Origin: Amycolatopsis coloradensis
Lineage (GTDB): Bacteria; Actinomycetota; Actinomycetes; Mycobacteriales; Pseudonocardiaceae
Direction: 5' to 3'
Assembly: GCF_037997115.1 (NCBI RefSeq)
Contig: NZ_CP150484.1
Span: 4,824,842 to 4,888,841 of the forward strand
DNA: 64,000 nucleotides
The translations under genes and the position numbers were made by a program. The notes beneath the pieces are model-generated. The model was not told the origin of the DNA. It did not search any database and was given only the letters and a program-made list of their open reading frames with translations. Below, one piece after another: positions 56,361 to 64,000 of the stretch (the stretch's first letter is position 1; every line of letters starts with the position of its first letter).

Positions 56361-57317
56361 ATGAAGATCCCGTTGCCGACTCATGTCGACCAGGCGGTGG
56401 CGGCCGCCGTCCGCGCGCCGTCCCCGCTCAACACCCAGCCGTGGCGGTTCGTCGTCGACGGGGACCGGATCGAGGTGTGGCTCGACCGCGCCAGGGTGCT
56501 CCGGATCGCCGACCCGGACGCCCGCGAGGCGCGGCTGTCGTGCGGTGCGGCGATGTTCAACCTGATGATTTCGTTGCGGTCCAACGGCAAGACCCTTTCG
56601 GTGCGGGTGGTGCCGAAGCCGGACGAGCCTGATCTGCTCGCCGAACTCGAGATCGATGGCGACCGGTTCTCCTCGTCGGAGGAGCGGAGGCTGGCCGAAG
56701 TCGTCTTCCGGCGCCACACGAACCGTCGTCCGTTCCTGGACCGGCCGGTGCCCGTGTGGGCGCGGACGACGTTGCGGGCGGCCGCGCTCGTGGAGGGTGG
56801 GCTGCTGGAGCTGTTCGGTCGTGGTGACCGGGCGAACGCGGTCGCGCGCGTGCTGCACCGGGCCGAGGCCGCGCAGGCACACAACGGTGCATTCCAGGCG
56901 GAGGTCGCGTTGTGGACCAGGCGGACGGCGAACGCGCCGGACGGTGTCCTGGCGCTGACCAGACCGCCGTCGGCTCACCGCATTCCCTCGCAGGAGTCCT
57001 TCTTCACCGCGGAGCCCGAAGGCGGTGAGCCGGTGCTCGGCGCGGTGCTGACCGCGGGCACCGGGCCCGCCGCGGATCTTCGGGCGGGCATGGTGCTGCA
57101 GCGGGTACTGCTGACGGCGACGGCCGCCGGCCTCGCGGCGTCGTTCGTCGGCAGGCCGTTCGAAACCCCGGAGACCCGGGCCGGGATGGACCGGATCTTC
57201 GCCGACATCGGCCGGCCGCACACGGTGTTGCGCTTCGGGTACGGCCGTCCGGTGCCGATGACGGCCCGCCGTCAGGTCGGCGAAGTGCTGCTCCGGCGGT
57301 CCGAGGCGAGTCTCTGA
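56361..57317 (+). CDS. Acg-type nitroreductase-family protein (second)
   Basis: A 318-residue paralogue of the 53-54 kb protein: AVRAPSPLNTQPWRFVVDGD, RRHTNRRPFLDRPVP, a long middle helix, LRAGMVLQRVLLTATAAGLAASF and the C-terminal LRFGYGRPVPMTARRQVGEVL. It belongs to the same Acg/Rv3131 group linked to DevR. It starts at ATG 56361 with an AGAGA-type site, behind two DevR-box-like sequences. Two paralogues in one small regulon suggest distinct partners or a heterodimer. Confidence 0.9.
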   Translation: MKIPLPTHVDQAVAAAVRAPSPLNTQPWRFVVDGDRIEVWLDRARVLRIADPDAREARLSCGAAMFNLMISLRSNGKTLSVRVVPKPDEPDLLAELEIDGDRFSSSEERRLAEVVFRRHTNRRPFLDRPVPVWARTTLRAAALVEGGLLELFGRGDRANAVARVLHRAEAAQAHNGAFQAEVALWTRRTANAPDGVLALTRPPSAHRIPSQESFFTAEPEGGEPVLGAVLTAGTGPAADLRAGMVLQRVLLTATAAGLAASFVGRPFETPETRAGMDRIFADIGRPHTVLRFGYGRPVPMTARRQVGEVLLRRSEASL

Positions 57318-57394
57318 TCCGGGGTCATCTCGTCGACATCCACGTTTCGGGCCGCCGCCACCCGCCCGTCACCCGGGGCGGGTTCGGTCTCCCT

Positions 57395-58354
57395 ATGAAG
57401 ATCATGCGGAAATCCTTGGCGGCGCTGGCCGTCGTGGGCCTTTCGGTCGCGGCATCCGCGCCGGCGGTGGCGGACGCGGGCGCCCGCGATCGCGGTTCGA
57501 TCGTCATCACCGAGCAGGCGTCCAAGCGGATCCTGGTCCTGCCCGCGGACCGGGCGTCCTGGCATGGCCGGAAGGTGGGCTGGGCGTGGGCGCCGAACGC
57601 CGCGAACGGGCTGGCGGACCTGGCGGGTTCGTGGAGCAACCCGAGCGACGCGAAGCTCGCCGAGCGAGGTGGCGAGAAGTACCTGCTGACGTCGGCGTCG
57701 GGCGGTTTCACCGCCGTCGTGCCGTATCCGGCGGGCGACCGGGCGTACTGGGCGGCGAACGTCGGCGGGCCCGCCAACCCGCACAGCATCGAACTCCTGC
57801 CGGACGGGAACGTCGCGGTGGCGGCGAGCACCGGCGGCTGGGTACGGATCTACACCGCTTCGCAGGGGCAGCGTTCGACGACCTACACGGAGTACCGGCT
57901 GGTGGGCGCACATGGGGTGGTGTGGGACGCCGGGAGGAACGTGTTGTGGGCTCTGGGCACCGACGCGCTCGTCGCGTTGAACGTCGGCGGCACGCCCGCC
58001 GCGCCTGTGCTCACCGAGCAGCGCTCCGTTCCGGTGCCGAGCAAGGGCGGGCACGACCTCCAGCCGGTCCCGGGTCGGCCGGATCTGCTGTGGGTGACCA
58101 CGGAAGCGGGGGTGTACCAGTTCTCGAAGACGAGTGGCGGGTTCTCCCAGCGCTACGCGGGCGTGCGGGAGATCGACCGGCCGCACGTGAAGAGTGTGTC
58201 GACGAACCCGCGGACCGGGCAGATCCTGACCGCCTCGGTGCAGGACGGTCACCTGTGCACGTGGTGCACGGACACTGTCCGGCTGGCCTTTCCACGCGCC
58301 GAGCTGGCGCTGCACGGCGCGTGGATCTACAAGGCCCGCTGGTGGATCGGTTGA
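57395..58354 (+). CDS. Secreted DUF6528-type protein, probable beta-propeller
   Basis: A 319-residue exported protein. The signal peptide is residues 1-27 (KIMRKSLAALAVVGLSVAAS, cleavage after APAVADA). The mature part shows repeated beta-rich units (SIVITEQASKRILVLP, HSIELLPDGNVAVAAS, LVGAHGVVWDAGRNVLWALG, LQPVPGRPDLLWVTT, KSVSTNPRTGQILTASVQDG), which suggests a beta-propeller. I assign it to the DUF6528 group with moderate confidence. Two Cys in LCTWCTD may form a disulphide or metal site. It ends 13 bases before a strong hairpin. Function unknown. Confidence 0.75.
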   Translation: MKIMRKSLAALAVVGLSVAASAPAVADAGARDRGSIVITEQASKRILVLPADRASWHGRKVGWAWAPNAANGLADLAGSWSNPSDAKLAERGGEKYLLTSASGGFTAVVPYPAGDRAYWAANVGGPANPHSIELLPDGNVAVAASTGGWVRIYTASQGQRSTTYTEYRLVGAHGVVWDAGRNVLWALGTDALVALNVGGTPAAPVLTEQRSVPVPSKGGHDLQPVPGRPDLLWVTTEAGVYQFSKTSGGFSQRYAGVREIDRPHVKSVSTNPRTGQILTASVQDGHLCTWCTDTVRLAFPRAELALHGAWIYKARWWIG

Positions 58355-58366
58355 GCTGAACTTCCA

Positions 58367-58410
58367 TGTCGGTACCGGCCGTTCGGGGGGCTGCCCGGCC
58401 GGTACCGACA
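58367..58410. terminator. Perfect 14-bp hairpin after the secreted protein gene
   Basis: TGTCGGTACCGGCC (58367-58380) pairs exactly with GGCCGGTACCGACA (58397-58410) around a 16-base loop. It lies just after the 58354 stop, and the convergent hydrolase gene ends at 58523, so it probably terminates rightward transcription. Confidence 0.75.
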
Positions 58411-58522
58411 CACCAGAGAAGAGGGGACCCTGTCGGGAGAATGACGCGTGGCCGCGTCTTTCACCTGACCGAGTGAATCGGTCCATTCAGCGGGCGGCGT
58501 CGACTCATTCGGGGTACAAGCC

Positions 58523-59512
58523 TCACCCGAGGAAGGTCCGTAGCTCGTCGATGACCGTCCGCGGCTGTTCCTCCGCGACGAAGTGCCCGGAACCGGAGAC
58601 CTTCCGCACCCGGACGTCGACCGCCTTCGACGGCAGGACCGCGGCGAGGTAGTCGTAATTGAACTCCGAGCCCAGCCCCAGCATCGGTGCGGTGATCTTC
58701 GCGTAGGCCTTCTGATCCTCGATGTCCGTGCCGAACGCCTGGTACCAGCCGTTGCCCGCGCGGATCGCGTCCGGGCGGTCGTACGCGGCGGCGTAGATCG
58801 CCCGGTCCCTGGCCCCGATCGAGGCCGGATCGGCCGCGAGATGGTCGAACATCCAGTCGACGAGAAAGCGTGACCGGCCGGTCAGCAGCTGTTCGGGCAG
58901 GGTCGCGACCTGGTTGAAGGCGAACCACCAGACGTTCACCGGTTGCCCGGGCGGAGCCAGCATGGGGAGCTGGTACAGGCTTTCGTCCGGGTGTGAGACG
59001 TCCATGAGCGTGACGGTCTTCGTCGCCTCGGGGTGGTTGGCGGCGAAGGCGAACGCGACCATGGCGCCGATGTCGTGCCCGGCGATATGCGCCTGCCGGA
59101 GGCCCAGCGTGCGCAGGAGTTCGAAGATGTCGCGGGCCATCGTCTTCTTGTCGTACCCGCCTGCGGGTTTGCCCGAGCCGCCCATGCCCCGCAGGTCGAC
59201 GGCGATGACGCGGTACCGTTTCGCCAGCTCCGGCATGACCTTGCGGTACTGCCACCACGTCTCGGGCCAGCCCGGCAGCAGGATCAGCGGTTCGCCGCGG
59301 CCGCCGGCGACGTAGTGCAGCCGGACCCCGTTGACGTGGGCGTATTCGCTGCGGAAACCGCCGGCGAGGGAGCGGGCGAGTGCCGCGTCGTCGGGAGCGC
59401 CGGACTGGCCGGCCTCGGCGATGCCACCCGAGGCCACCAGCGCGGCCGCGGCCCCCGCGCCGAGGGCGAGCATGGACCGGCGGTTGAGGAAGGAACGGCT
59501 GTCTTCGGTCAT
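58523..59512 (-). CDS. Tat-exported epoxide-hydrolase-like alpha/beta hydrolase
   Basis: A 329-residue protein. The N terminus has a twin-arginine signal (FLNRRSMLALGAGAAAALVA), implying export in folded form. The hydrolase domain has the oxyanion motif LPGWPETWWQYRKVMP, the Asp nucleophile in AGHDIGAMVAF (as in epoxide hydrolases and haloalkane dehalogenases), the acid region near GLGSEFNYDYLAAVL and the late His in SGSGHFVAEEQP. It may open an epoxide or cleave an ester. The gene lies 64 bases after the GlxA-type regulator on the same strand and is probably regulated by it. Confidence 0.87.
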   Translation of the reverse strand: MTEDSRSFLNRRSMLALGAGAAAALVASGGIAEAGQSGAPDDAALARSLAGGFRSEYAHVNGVRLHYVAGGRGEPLILLPGWPETWWQYRKVMPELAKRYRVIAVDLRGMGGSGKPAGGYDKKTMARDIFELLRTLGLRQAHIAGHDIGAMVAFAFAANHPEATKTVTLMDVSHPDESLYQLPMLAPPGQPVNVWWFAFNQVATLPEQLLTGRSRFLVDWMFDHLAADPASIGARDRAIYAAAYDRPDAIRAGNGWYQAFGTDIEDQKAYAKITAPMLGLGSEFNYDYLAAVLPSKAVDVRVRKVSGSGHFVAEEQPRTVIDELRTFLG

Positions 59513-59576
59513 GTCCCGATCGTGGCCGGACCGGGGTGCCGACCGTGAGCGGTGTTTTCGCCAAACGAGGTTCGTT

Positions 59577-60554
59577 TCAGGACAGGATGGGCTCGGGCAC
59601 GCCCAGCCTGGTCCCGAACGTCTCCCGATAGGACACCGGCGTGACCCCGACCTGCCGCCGGAAATGCGGGCGGAGCGCGGCGGACGAGGAGAACCCGCAA
59701 TACCTGGCGATCTCGTCGACCGGGAGATCGGTGGATTCGAGCAGCTGCTGCGCGCGGATGACGCGCTGGTGGGTAAGCCACGTGCCGGGCGCGGCACCGG
59801 TGATCTCGCGGAACCGGCGATCGTAGTTGCGCCTGCTCATATGTGCCCGCCTGGCGAGTTCGTCGACCGGGAGCGCCGTGTCCAGCCGGGTCAGCGCCCA
59901 GGCCATCGTCTCCGATACCGGGTCGCCGTCGTCGAGTTCCGGCATCGGCGACTCGATGTACTGAGCCTGTCCGCCGGGCCGGTGCGGCGGGACGACCATG
60001 CCCTTCGCCAGCCGGTTCGCCACCTCCGCGCCGCACCACGAGCGGATCAGGTGCAGACCGAGATCCATGCCCGCCGCGCCGCCGCCCGCGGTCAGGATGT
60101 CGCCGTCGTCGATGTAGAGCACCGATTCGTCGAGGAGGACCGCCGGGAACCTGGCCGCGAGCAGCGGGGCCATCGCCCAGTGCGTGGTCGCGGGGCGTCC
60201 GTCGAGCAGCCCGGCCGCGGCCAGGACGAAAGTGCCGCTGCACAGTCCGGCCACCCGGGCTCCCCGGTCGTGTGCCGCGCGGAGCGCCTCCAGGGCGGCT
60301 TTTGGTGGATCCTCCATCGGTGACCGCCAGTTCGGGACCAGCACCAGATCGGCGTCCCGGACCGCGCCGAGGTCTTCGGGGACCGGCACGGTCAGCCCGC
60401 CGCCTCGCAGCGCGGTCCCCGGTTCGCCACCGACCACCTTGAGTTCGAGGTCGGGCAGCTCCCCGAAGGCGGAAGCCATTTCGAACACGCCGAACGCGAA
60501 GGACATCGCGCCGAGCGACGCCCCGTTGAAGACCACCACGGCCAGCCGTCTCAT
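59577..60554 (-). CDS. GlxA-type AraC-family regulator with DJ-1/PfpI domain
   Basis: A 325-residue regulator: an N-terminal DJ-1/PfpI (class I GATase-like) domain at about 1-180, including VAGLCSGTFVLAAAGLLDGR with the nucleophile-elbow Cys, and a C-terminal AraC double helix-turn-helix at about 215-320 (LARRAHMSRRNYDRRFREITG, DEIARYCGFSSSAALRPHF). The ATG at 60554 gives the standard N terminus MRRLAVVVFNG. It precedes the exported hydrolase on the same strand and probably activates it. A nested palindrome lies in its upstream region. Confidence 0.9.
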   Translation of the reverse strand: MRRLAVVVFNGASLGAMSFAFGVFEMASAFGELPDLELKVVGGEPGTALRGGGLTVPVPEDLGAVRDADLVLVPNWRSPMEDPPKAALEALRAAHDRGARVAGLCSGTFVLAAAGLLDGRPATTHWAMAPLLAARFPAVLLDESVLYIDDGDILTAGGGAAGMDLGLHLIRSWCGAEVANRLAKGMVVPPHRPGGQAQYIESPMPELDDGDPVSETMAWALTRLDTALPVDELARRAHMSRRNYDRRFREITGAAPGTWLTHQRVIRAQQLLESTDLPVDEIARYCGFSSSAALRPHFRRQVGVTPVSYRETFGTRLGVPEPILS

Positions 60555-60570
60555 GGGGCGGATTGTAGAG

Positions 60571-60675
60571 ATTCGCGAGTGGTGATGGACGTGTTCATGA
60601 AGGATTCGGGACGGTGAATGCCCCGAATCCTTCATGGACATCCCTGCGCCGCCGTCCTCACCACTCACGAGTCCC
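60571..60675. repeat. Nested palindrome in a divergent promoter gap
   Basis: The inner hairpin is CATGAAGGATTCGGG (60596-60610) with CCCGAATCCTTCATG (60622-60636). Outer arms around CGAGTGGTGA (60576-60585) and TCACCACTC with CACGA (60658-60670) also pair. The outer arm shares TCGTGAGTGG with the composite element at 12.3 kb. The genes on both sides start here, so it is not a terminator for either. Confidence 0.7.
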
Positions 60676-60749
60676 GAGCCGCATCACGACTGTCCGAAGG
60701 GGACGGTAGATTTCTCTCGCACAGGTTGTCCGGGGGAAGGGAAGCATCG

Positions 60750-61349
60750 ATGTCGTACCCACAGGGACCGCAAGGGCCGCAGTGGCAGCAGGGCTATCCC
60801 CAGCAACAACATCCCCAGCAGCAGTACCCGCACCAGGGCTACCCGCCGCCGGGCTACGGCGGGCCGCAGTACCCGGGACAACAGCCGCCGAAGAAGGGCA
60901 ACGGCCTGCTGATCGGGCTGATCGCCGGCGGTGGGGCACTCCTGGTGGTCGTCTTCGTGATCCTCGCCTTCGTGGCACCCGGATTCCTGCTGAGCGACAG
61001 CAAGTCCTCGAAGTCGGCCAGTGCGTCGCAGACGCCGCTGAGTCTCGACTGGGGTCCGGTGCTGGCGGGCAAGTTCATGCTCGCGGTGTTCGGCGACGAG
61101 CCCGCCAAAGCCGCCGAGTCGGCCTGCGCGGACGCAAAGGACAAGGTCCGCCAGGCGGCGAAGGAGTATGGCGACCGCAACGCGTCGCTCACCGCGCAAG
61201 AACCGCGTGCCGCGGGCCCGGACCTGATCGTGGTGACGATGTCCGGCACCCTGAACTACAGCGAGAGCTTCACCGGGACTATGGAGGTGCGGCGAGAGGC
61301 AGGCGACAAGTACTGCATCTCGTCGGTCTCGCCCGTACCCGCGGGCTGA
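60750..61349 (+). CDS. Membrane-anchored protein with Gln/Pro/Tyr-rich tail
   Basis: A 199-residue protein. Residues 1-48 are a low-complexity cytoplasmic tail rich in Gln, Pro, Gly and Tyr (SYPQGPQGPQWQQGYPQQQ and similar). One membrane span follows at about 52-79 (LLIGLIAGGGALLVVVFVIL), then an extracytoplasmic domain of about 120 residues. The domain resembles DUF4878-type folds (AGKFMLAVFGDEPAKAAES, VVTMSGTLNYSESFTG, YCISSVSPVP). The ATG follows GGGGGAAGG. Actinobacteria carry many such proteins; function unknown. Confidence 0.8.
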   Translation: MSYPQGPQGPQWQQGYPQQQHPQQQYPHQGYPPPGYGGPQYPGQQPPKKGNGLLIGLIAGGGALLVVVFVILAFVAPGFLLSDSKSSKSASASQTPLSLDWGPVLAGKFMLAVFGDEPAKAAESACADAKDKVRQAAKEYGDRNASLTAQEPRAAGPDLIVVTMSGTLNYSESFTGTMEVRREAGDKYCISSVSPVPAG

Positions 61350-61350
61350 A

Positions 61351-62166
61351 TCAGGGGAGCAGGCCGATCCGTCGCGCGTGCGTGACGGCCTGCAGCCGGG
61401 AGGTCGCGTCGAGCTTGCGCATCGCCTCCCGCAGGTAGCTCTTGACCGTCTCCGCCGTCAGCCCCAGCCGGTGCGCGATCTCGGCGTTCGTCAGGCCGAG
61501 CGCGACGAGCGCGACGGTGTCCAGTTCCCTCGGCGCCAAGCGCGCCACGGGGGAAGCGGCGCCGGTCAGGCTGTCGCACATCGCGTCGAGGCGGTCACGG
61601 AGAACGCCGTCGGCGATCTGGCCGGAGAGCGCCCGGAGCTCACCGTAGACCTCGCGCAGCCGTTCGCGCGGAGCGGCCTCCTCGCGATGCTCCGCCAGCG
61701 GCCGTGCCTCCGCCAGCCGCTTCTCGATCTCGTCCTCGACGGCCAACGTCTGTTCGAGATCGCGCGCGGCGTGCAGGGCGGCGGTGATCGTCCGGTCGGA
61801 GAGGGGGGCCTCGTCGCGCAGACCGCCGTAGAGGACGGCGCGGACCCGGCGGCGCACGACGACGGGGATCGCGACCACCGAGTGAATGCCCTCGTCGCGG
61901 ACCGGCTCGTCGTAGTCGTGACTGATCGTGGTGGCGCTGTGGTAGCCGTTGGCGACCACCGGCCGGATCAGCGCGAGCGCCTTGCCGCCGAGGCCGCGGC
62001 CCGCGCGGACGGACAGGCCGTTCAGCGCGGTGCCGCGGTTGCCGAGGAACGCGGTCAGCCGCATTCGCGGTGAGGCGACGGCGACCCCGGCGAAGCCGAC
62101 CGGCAGGCCGGTGTCCCGGCGCAGGTCCGAGACAGCGCCGAGAAGCTGGGCGTCGTCGACCGGCAT
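61351..62166 (-). CDS. GAF-LuxR transcriptional regulator
   Basis: A 271-residue regulator with an N-terminal GAF domain (about 10-140; LRRDTGLPVGFAGVAV, GLGGKALALIRPVVANGYHS, VVAIPVVVRRRVRAVLYGG), a short helical linker and a C-terminal LuxR helix-turn-helix (about 205-265; LAPRELDTVALVALGLTNAE, then LTAETVKSYLREAMRKL). The ATG has a GGAGGG site. It is divergent from the acyl-CoA synthetase gene with a 108-base gap holding a CCCCC/GGGGG palindrome (62188-62203), and probably controls that gene in response to an aromatic or fatty acid ligand. Confidence 0.9.
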   Translation of the reverse strand: MPVDDAQLLGAVSDLRRDTGLPVGFAGVAVASPRMRLTAFLGNRGTALNGLSVRAGRGLGGKALALIRPVVANGYHSATTISHDYDEPVRDEGIHSVVAIPVVVRRRVRAVLYGGLRDEAPLSDRTITAALHAARDLEQTLAVEDEIEKRLAEARPLAEHREEAAPRERLREVYGELRALSGQIADGVLRDRLDAMCDSLTGAASPVARLAPRELDTVALVALGLTNAEIAHRLGLTAETVKSYLREAMRKLDATSRLQAVTHARRIGLLP

Positions 62167-62187
62167 CGGCTCACCCTCCTCGGTGAT

Positions 62188-62203
62188 CCCCCTCGATCGG
62201 GGG
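62188..62203. promoter_or_regulatory. Candidate operator between LuxR gene and ligase gene
   Basis: CCCCC (62188-62192) and GGGGG (62199-62203) flank TCGATC, giving a 16-base near-palindrome in the divergent gap. It may bind the GAF-LuxR regulator. Confidence 0.35.
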
Positions 62204-62274
62204 TGGTGGACGGATCGGGCCCGCCCGCACGATTTCCGGAACTGTACGCCTTCGCCAACGTCCCGGGAGAAACG

Positions 62275-63900
62275 ATGACCGAAGCTCACGTCCGGCGGTT
62301 GCTCGAGGTCTACGACGACGAGCGGGCCTGTGCGGCGACGCTGTTGTGCGACCGGCATCCGGCGGAGGCGGTCGCGTTCACCGTGGTCGAAGCGGGTCTG
62401 ACCAGCCACGATCTCACCTACGGCGAGCTGCGCGAGCAGTCGGAACGCTTCGCCGGGGCACTGCTCGGCCTCGGGGTCGGGCCGGGGGACCGGGTCGCGA
62501 CGCTGATGGGCAAGTCGGCGGAGCTGGTCGTGGCGCTGCTGGCGATCTGGCGGCTGGGCGCGGTGCACGTCCCGCTGTTCACGGCGTTCGCGCCGCCCGC
62601 CATCGCGCTGCGCGTCACCGGCAACGACACGAAGGTCGTCATCGCCGACGCCGGTCAGCGTTCGAAGCTGACGCCGTCCGCCGATCTGCCGGACGACCCT
62701 TCGCGGCGGATCGTGGTCGTCGGTGACGGCGAGGCGGGCGATCTGTCGTTCCGGGAGATGCTGGCCGACGCCGCGCCCTTGCCGGGAGCCGCGGTGACCG
62801 GTGGGGCCGGGGTCCTGGTCGAGCTGTTCACCTCCGGGACCACGGGAACGCCCAAGGCCGTCCCGATTCCTCTCCGTGCGCTCGCGGGTTTCCAGGCGTA
62901 CCAAGACTTCGCGCTCGACGTCCGCGCCGACGACGTCTTCTGGAACGCCGCGGACCCCGGCTGGGCCTACGGTCTGTACTGCGCGATCATGACGCCGATG
63001 GCGACCGGCAGGCGGAGTCTGTTGCTGCACGCGGGTTTCTCCGCCGAACTGACGTGGGCGGTATTGGAGCGGTTCGGTGTCACCAACTTCGCCGCCGCCC
63101 CGACGGTGTATCGCGCGCTACGGAACTCGGCCGCCCCGGTGCCGGACGGTCTCCGCCTGCGGCACTGCTCATCGGCGGGGGAACCGTTGACGCCGGACGT
63201 CCTGGACTGGGCGTCGTCGAAGCTCGGTGTCGGCGTTCACGACCATTATGGACAGACGGAACTCGGCATGGTCGTGGGCAACGCGTGGCATCCGGACCTC
63301 CGCTCGGAGGTCAAACCCGGCTCGATGGGACGTGTCCTGCCGGGCTTCGCGGTCGAGGTCCTCCGTGAGGACGCCGACGTGGTGGCCGAGCCGGGAGAAC
63401 GCGGCCGTGTCGCCGTGGACCTCCCGGCGAGCCCGCTGGTGTGGTTCCGGGGCTACCGCGACGCACCCGAGCGCACCGCCGCCCGCTTCAGCCCCGACGG
63501 CCGTTGGTACTACACCGGCGACGTGGCCGCCAAGGACACCGATGGGTACTTGACCTTCGCCTCGCGGGACGATGACATCATTCTGATGGCGGGCTACCGT
63601 ATCGGCCCGTTCGACGTGGAAAGCGTTCTGCAGCAGCATTCCGCCGTGGCCGAATGCGCCGTCGTCGGTGTCCCGGACGCGCTGCGCGGCGAGGTGGTCG
63701 TCGCGTACGTGGTCGCACGGGACGGCGCCTCCGCCGACACCGCGTTGGTGGCCGAGTTACAGCAGCTGGTGAAGACGCGATTCGCCGCGCACGCCTACCC
63801 GCGTGAGGTGCACTTCGTGCCGGAGCTGCCCAAGACACCCAGCGGGAAGATCCAGCGGTTTCTCCTGCGGGTGCGGCATCCGAGCGCGGAACACGCGTGA
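62275..63900 (+). CDS. Acyl-CoA synthetase (AMP-forming)
   Basis: A 541-residue ANL-superfamily ligase that adenylates a carboxylic acid and transfers it to CoA. Motifs are A3 ELFTSGTTGTPKAV, A5 DHYGQTELGMVVG, A7 YYTGDVAAKD, A8 RDDDIILMAGYRIGPFDVE and the C-terminal catalytic Lys in KTPSGKIQRFLLR. The pattern is close to the medium-chain and acetate/benzoate-like group; the acid is not assignable. I prefer ATG 62275 (GGGAGA site); GTG 62203 would add 24 residues and overlap the palindrome. Confidence 0.9.
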   Translation: MTEAHVRRLLEVYDDERACAATLLCDRHPAEAVAFTVVEAGLTSHDLTYGELREQSERFAGALLGLGVGPGDRVATLMGKSAELVVALLAIWRLGAVHVPLFTAFAPPAIALRVTGNDTKVVIADAGQRSKLTPSADLPDDPSRRIVVVGDGEAGDLSFREMLADAAPLPGAAVTGGAGVLVELFTSGTTGTPKAVPIPLRALAGFQAYQDFALDVRADDVFWNAADPGWAYGLYCAIMTPMATGRRSLLLHAGFSAELTWAVLERFGVTNFAAAPTVYRALRNSAAPVPDGLRLRHCSSAGEPLTPDVLDWASSKLGVGVHDHYGQTELGMVVGNAWHPDLRSEVKPGSMGRVLPGFAVEVLREDADVVAEPGERGRVAVDLPASPLVWFRGYRDAPERTAARFSPDGRWYYTGDVAAKDTDGYLTFASRDDDIILMAGYRIGPFDVESVLQQHSAVAECAVVGVPDALRGEVVVAYVVARDGASADTALVAELQQLVKTRFAAHAYPREVHFVPELPKTPSGKIQRFLLRVRHPSAEHA

Positions 63901-63903
63901 TTG

Positions 63904-63933
63904 GGGACCGAACACGCACGTGTGTTCCGTCCC
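63904..63933. terminator. Hairpin between convergent ligase genes
   Basis: GGGAC-GAACACGC and its near reverse complement form a stem (63904-63933, one mismatch and one G-T pair) between the acyl-CoA synthetase stop (63900) and the stop of the next minus-strand gene (63947). Confidence 0.6.
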
Positions 63934-63944
63934 GGCACACGGGC

Positions 63945-64000
63945 TCATTGGTCGATCGGCCACGTTTCGTCTCGCAGCAGCCGCTTGAGCACCTTTCCGG
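63945..64000 (-). CDS. Partial acyl-CoA ligase, C-terminal codons only
   Basis: Only the last 17 codons and stop lie in the window: GKVLKRLLRDETWPIDQ. The GKVLKRLLRDE sequence is the A10 end motif of ANL-superfamily ligases, with the catalytic Lys. The rest runs beyond the right edge on the minus strand. It converges with the complete acyl-CoA synthetase, so two ligases are adjacent. Confidence 0.75.
   Translation of the reverse strand, partial: GKVLKRLLRDETWPIDQ

Overview
The window is GC-rich, gene-dense actinobacterial DNA with many GTG starts, four-base stop/start overlaps and very short intergenic gaps. Several features point to a mycelial member of the Pseudonocardiaceae, most probably Amycolatopsis or a close relative: an EmbC-type arabinosyltransferase (arabinogalactan wall), a DevS/DevR-like oxygen/redox pair with its effectors, a HelR/HelD-type RNA-polymerase-protecting ATPase behind a palindrome that resembles the rifamycin-associated element, and families of palindromic intergenic repeats. 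The genus is an inference; no rRNA or other marker gene is present.

Layout. 0-5.6 kb: DeoR regulator convergent with a ROK sugar kinase, then an ABC-2 exporter plus DesK/LiaS-type two-component system on the minus strand. 5.7-21.2 kb: the late cobalamin pathway. A cobalamin riboswitch leads cbtB-cbtA (cobalt uptake); cobQ-cbiB run leftward and cobU-cobT-cobS rightward; chelatase-cobO-cobB-cobC run leftward; cobL-cobM-(Gfo/Idh oxidoreductase)-cobK run rightward. cobN, cobG, cobH, cobI and cobJ are not here. 21.2-27.8 kb: arabinosyltransferase, HelR-like ATPase and a secreted lytic transglycosylase. 28-32.4 kb: ArsR-type regulator, an exported aculeacin-acylase-like Ntn hydrolase and a membrane-anchored alpha/beta hydrolase. 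32.4-40.5 kb: nitrilase-family amidase and GntR regulator, GerW-like protein, a frameshifted TetR gene, LigD-type polymerase, UvrA-like drug-resistance ATPase, a hydrolase remnant, Lrp regulator and MFS exporter. 40.6-44.7 kb: small protein, a three-gene polyamine operon (type III PLP decarboxylase, speH, speE), a GAF-ANTAR regulator and an orphan PspAB-like protein.

44.7-57.3 kb is a signalling island: NarL-type regulator, PAS kinase, a 1409-residue soluble HAMP-array hybrid kinase, a single-domain receiver, an ANTAR protein, then a DevR-like regulator, two Acg-type nitroreductases, a DevS-like GAF kinase that keeps the haem histidine, and a DUF1876 (Rv1738-like) protein. Motifs resembling DevR boxes lie in the divergent gaps, so this looks like a compact hypoxia/dormancy regulon. 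57.4-64 kb: a secreted DUF6528-type protein, GlxA-type AraC regulator with a Tat-exported epoxide-hydrolase-like enzyme, a membrane-anchored secreted-domain protein, a GAF-LuxR regulator divergent from an acyl-CoA synthetase, and the last codons of a second acyl-CoA ligase cut by the window edge.

Across the window, intergenic spaces carry perfect or nested palindromes (about 1.0, 12.4, 24.3, 26.7, 28.6, 32.4, 35.9, 58.4, 60.6 and 63.9 kb). Some share sequence with each other, and three extend into gene 3' ends and supply the last codons and the stop. These repeats, the RAE-like site before the HelR gene, and the oxidoreductase inside the cobalamin operon are the least ordinary features.
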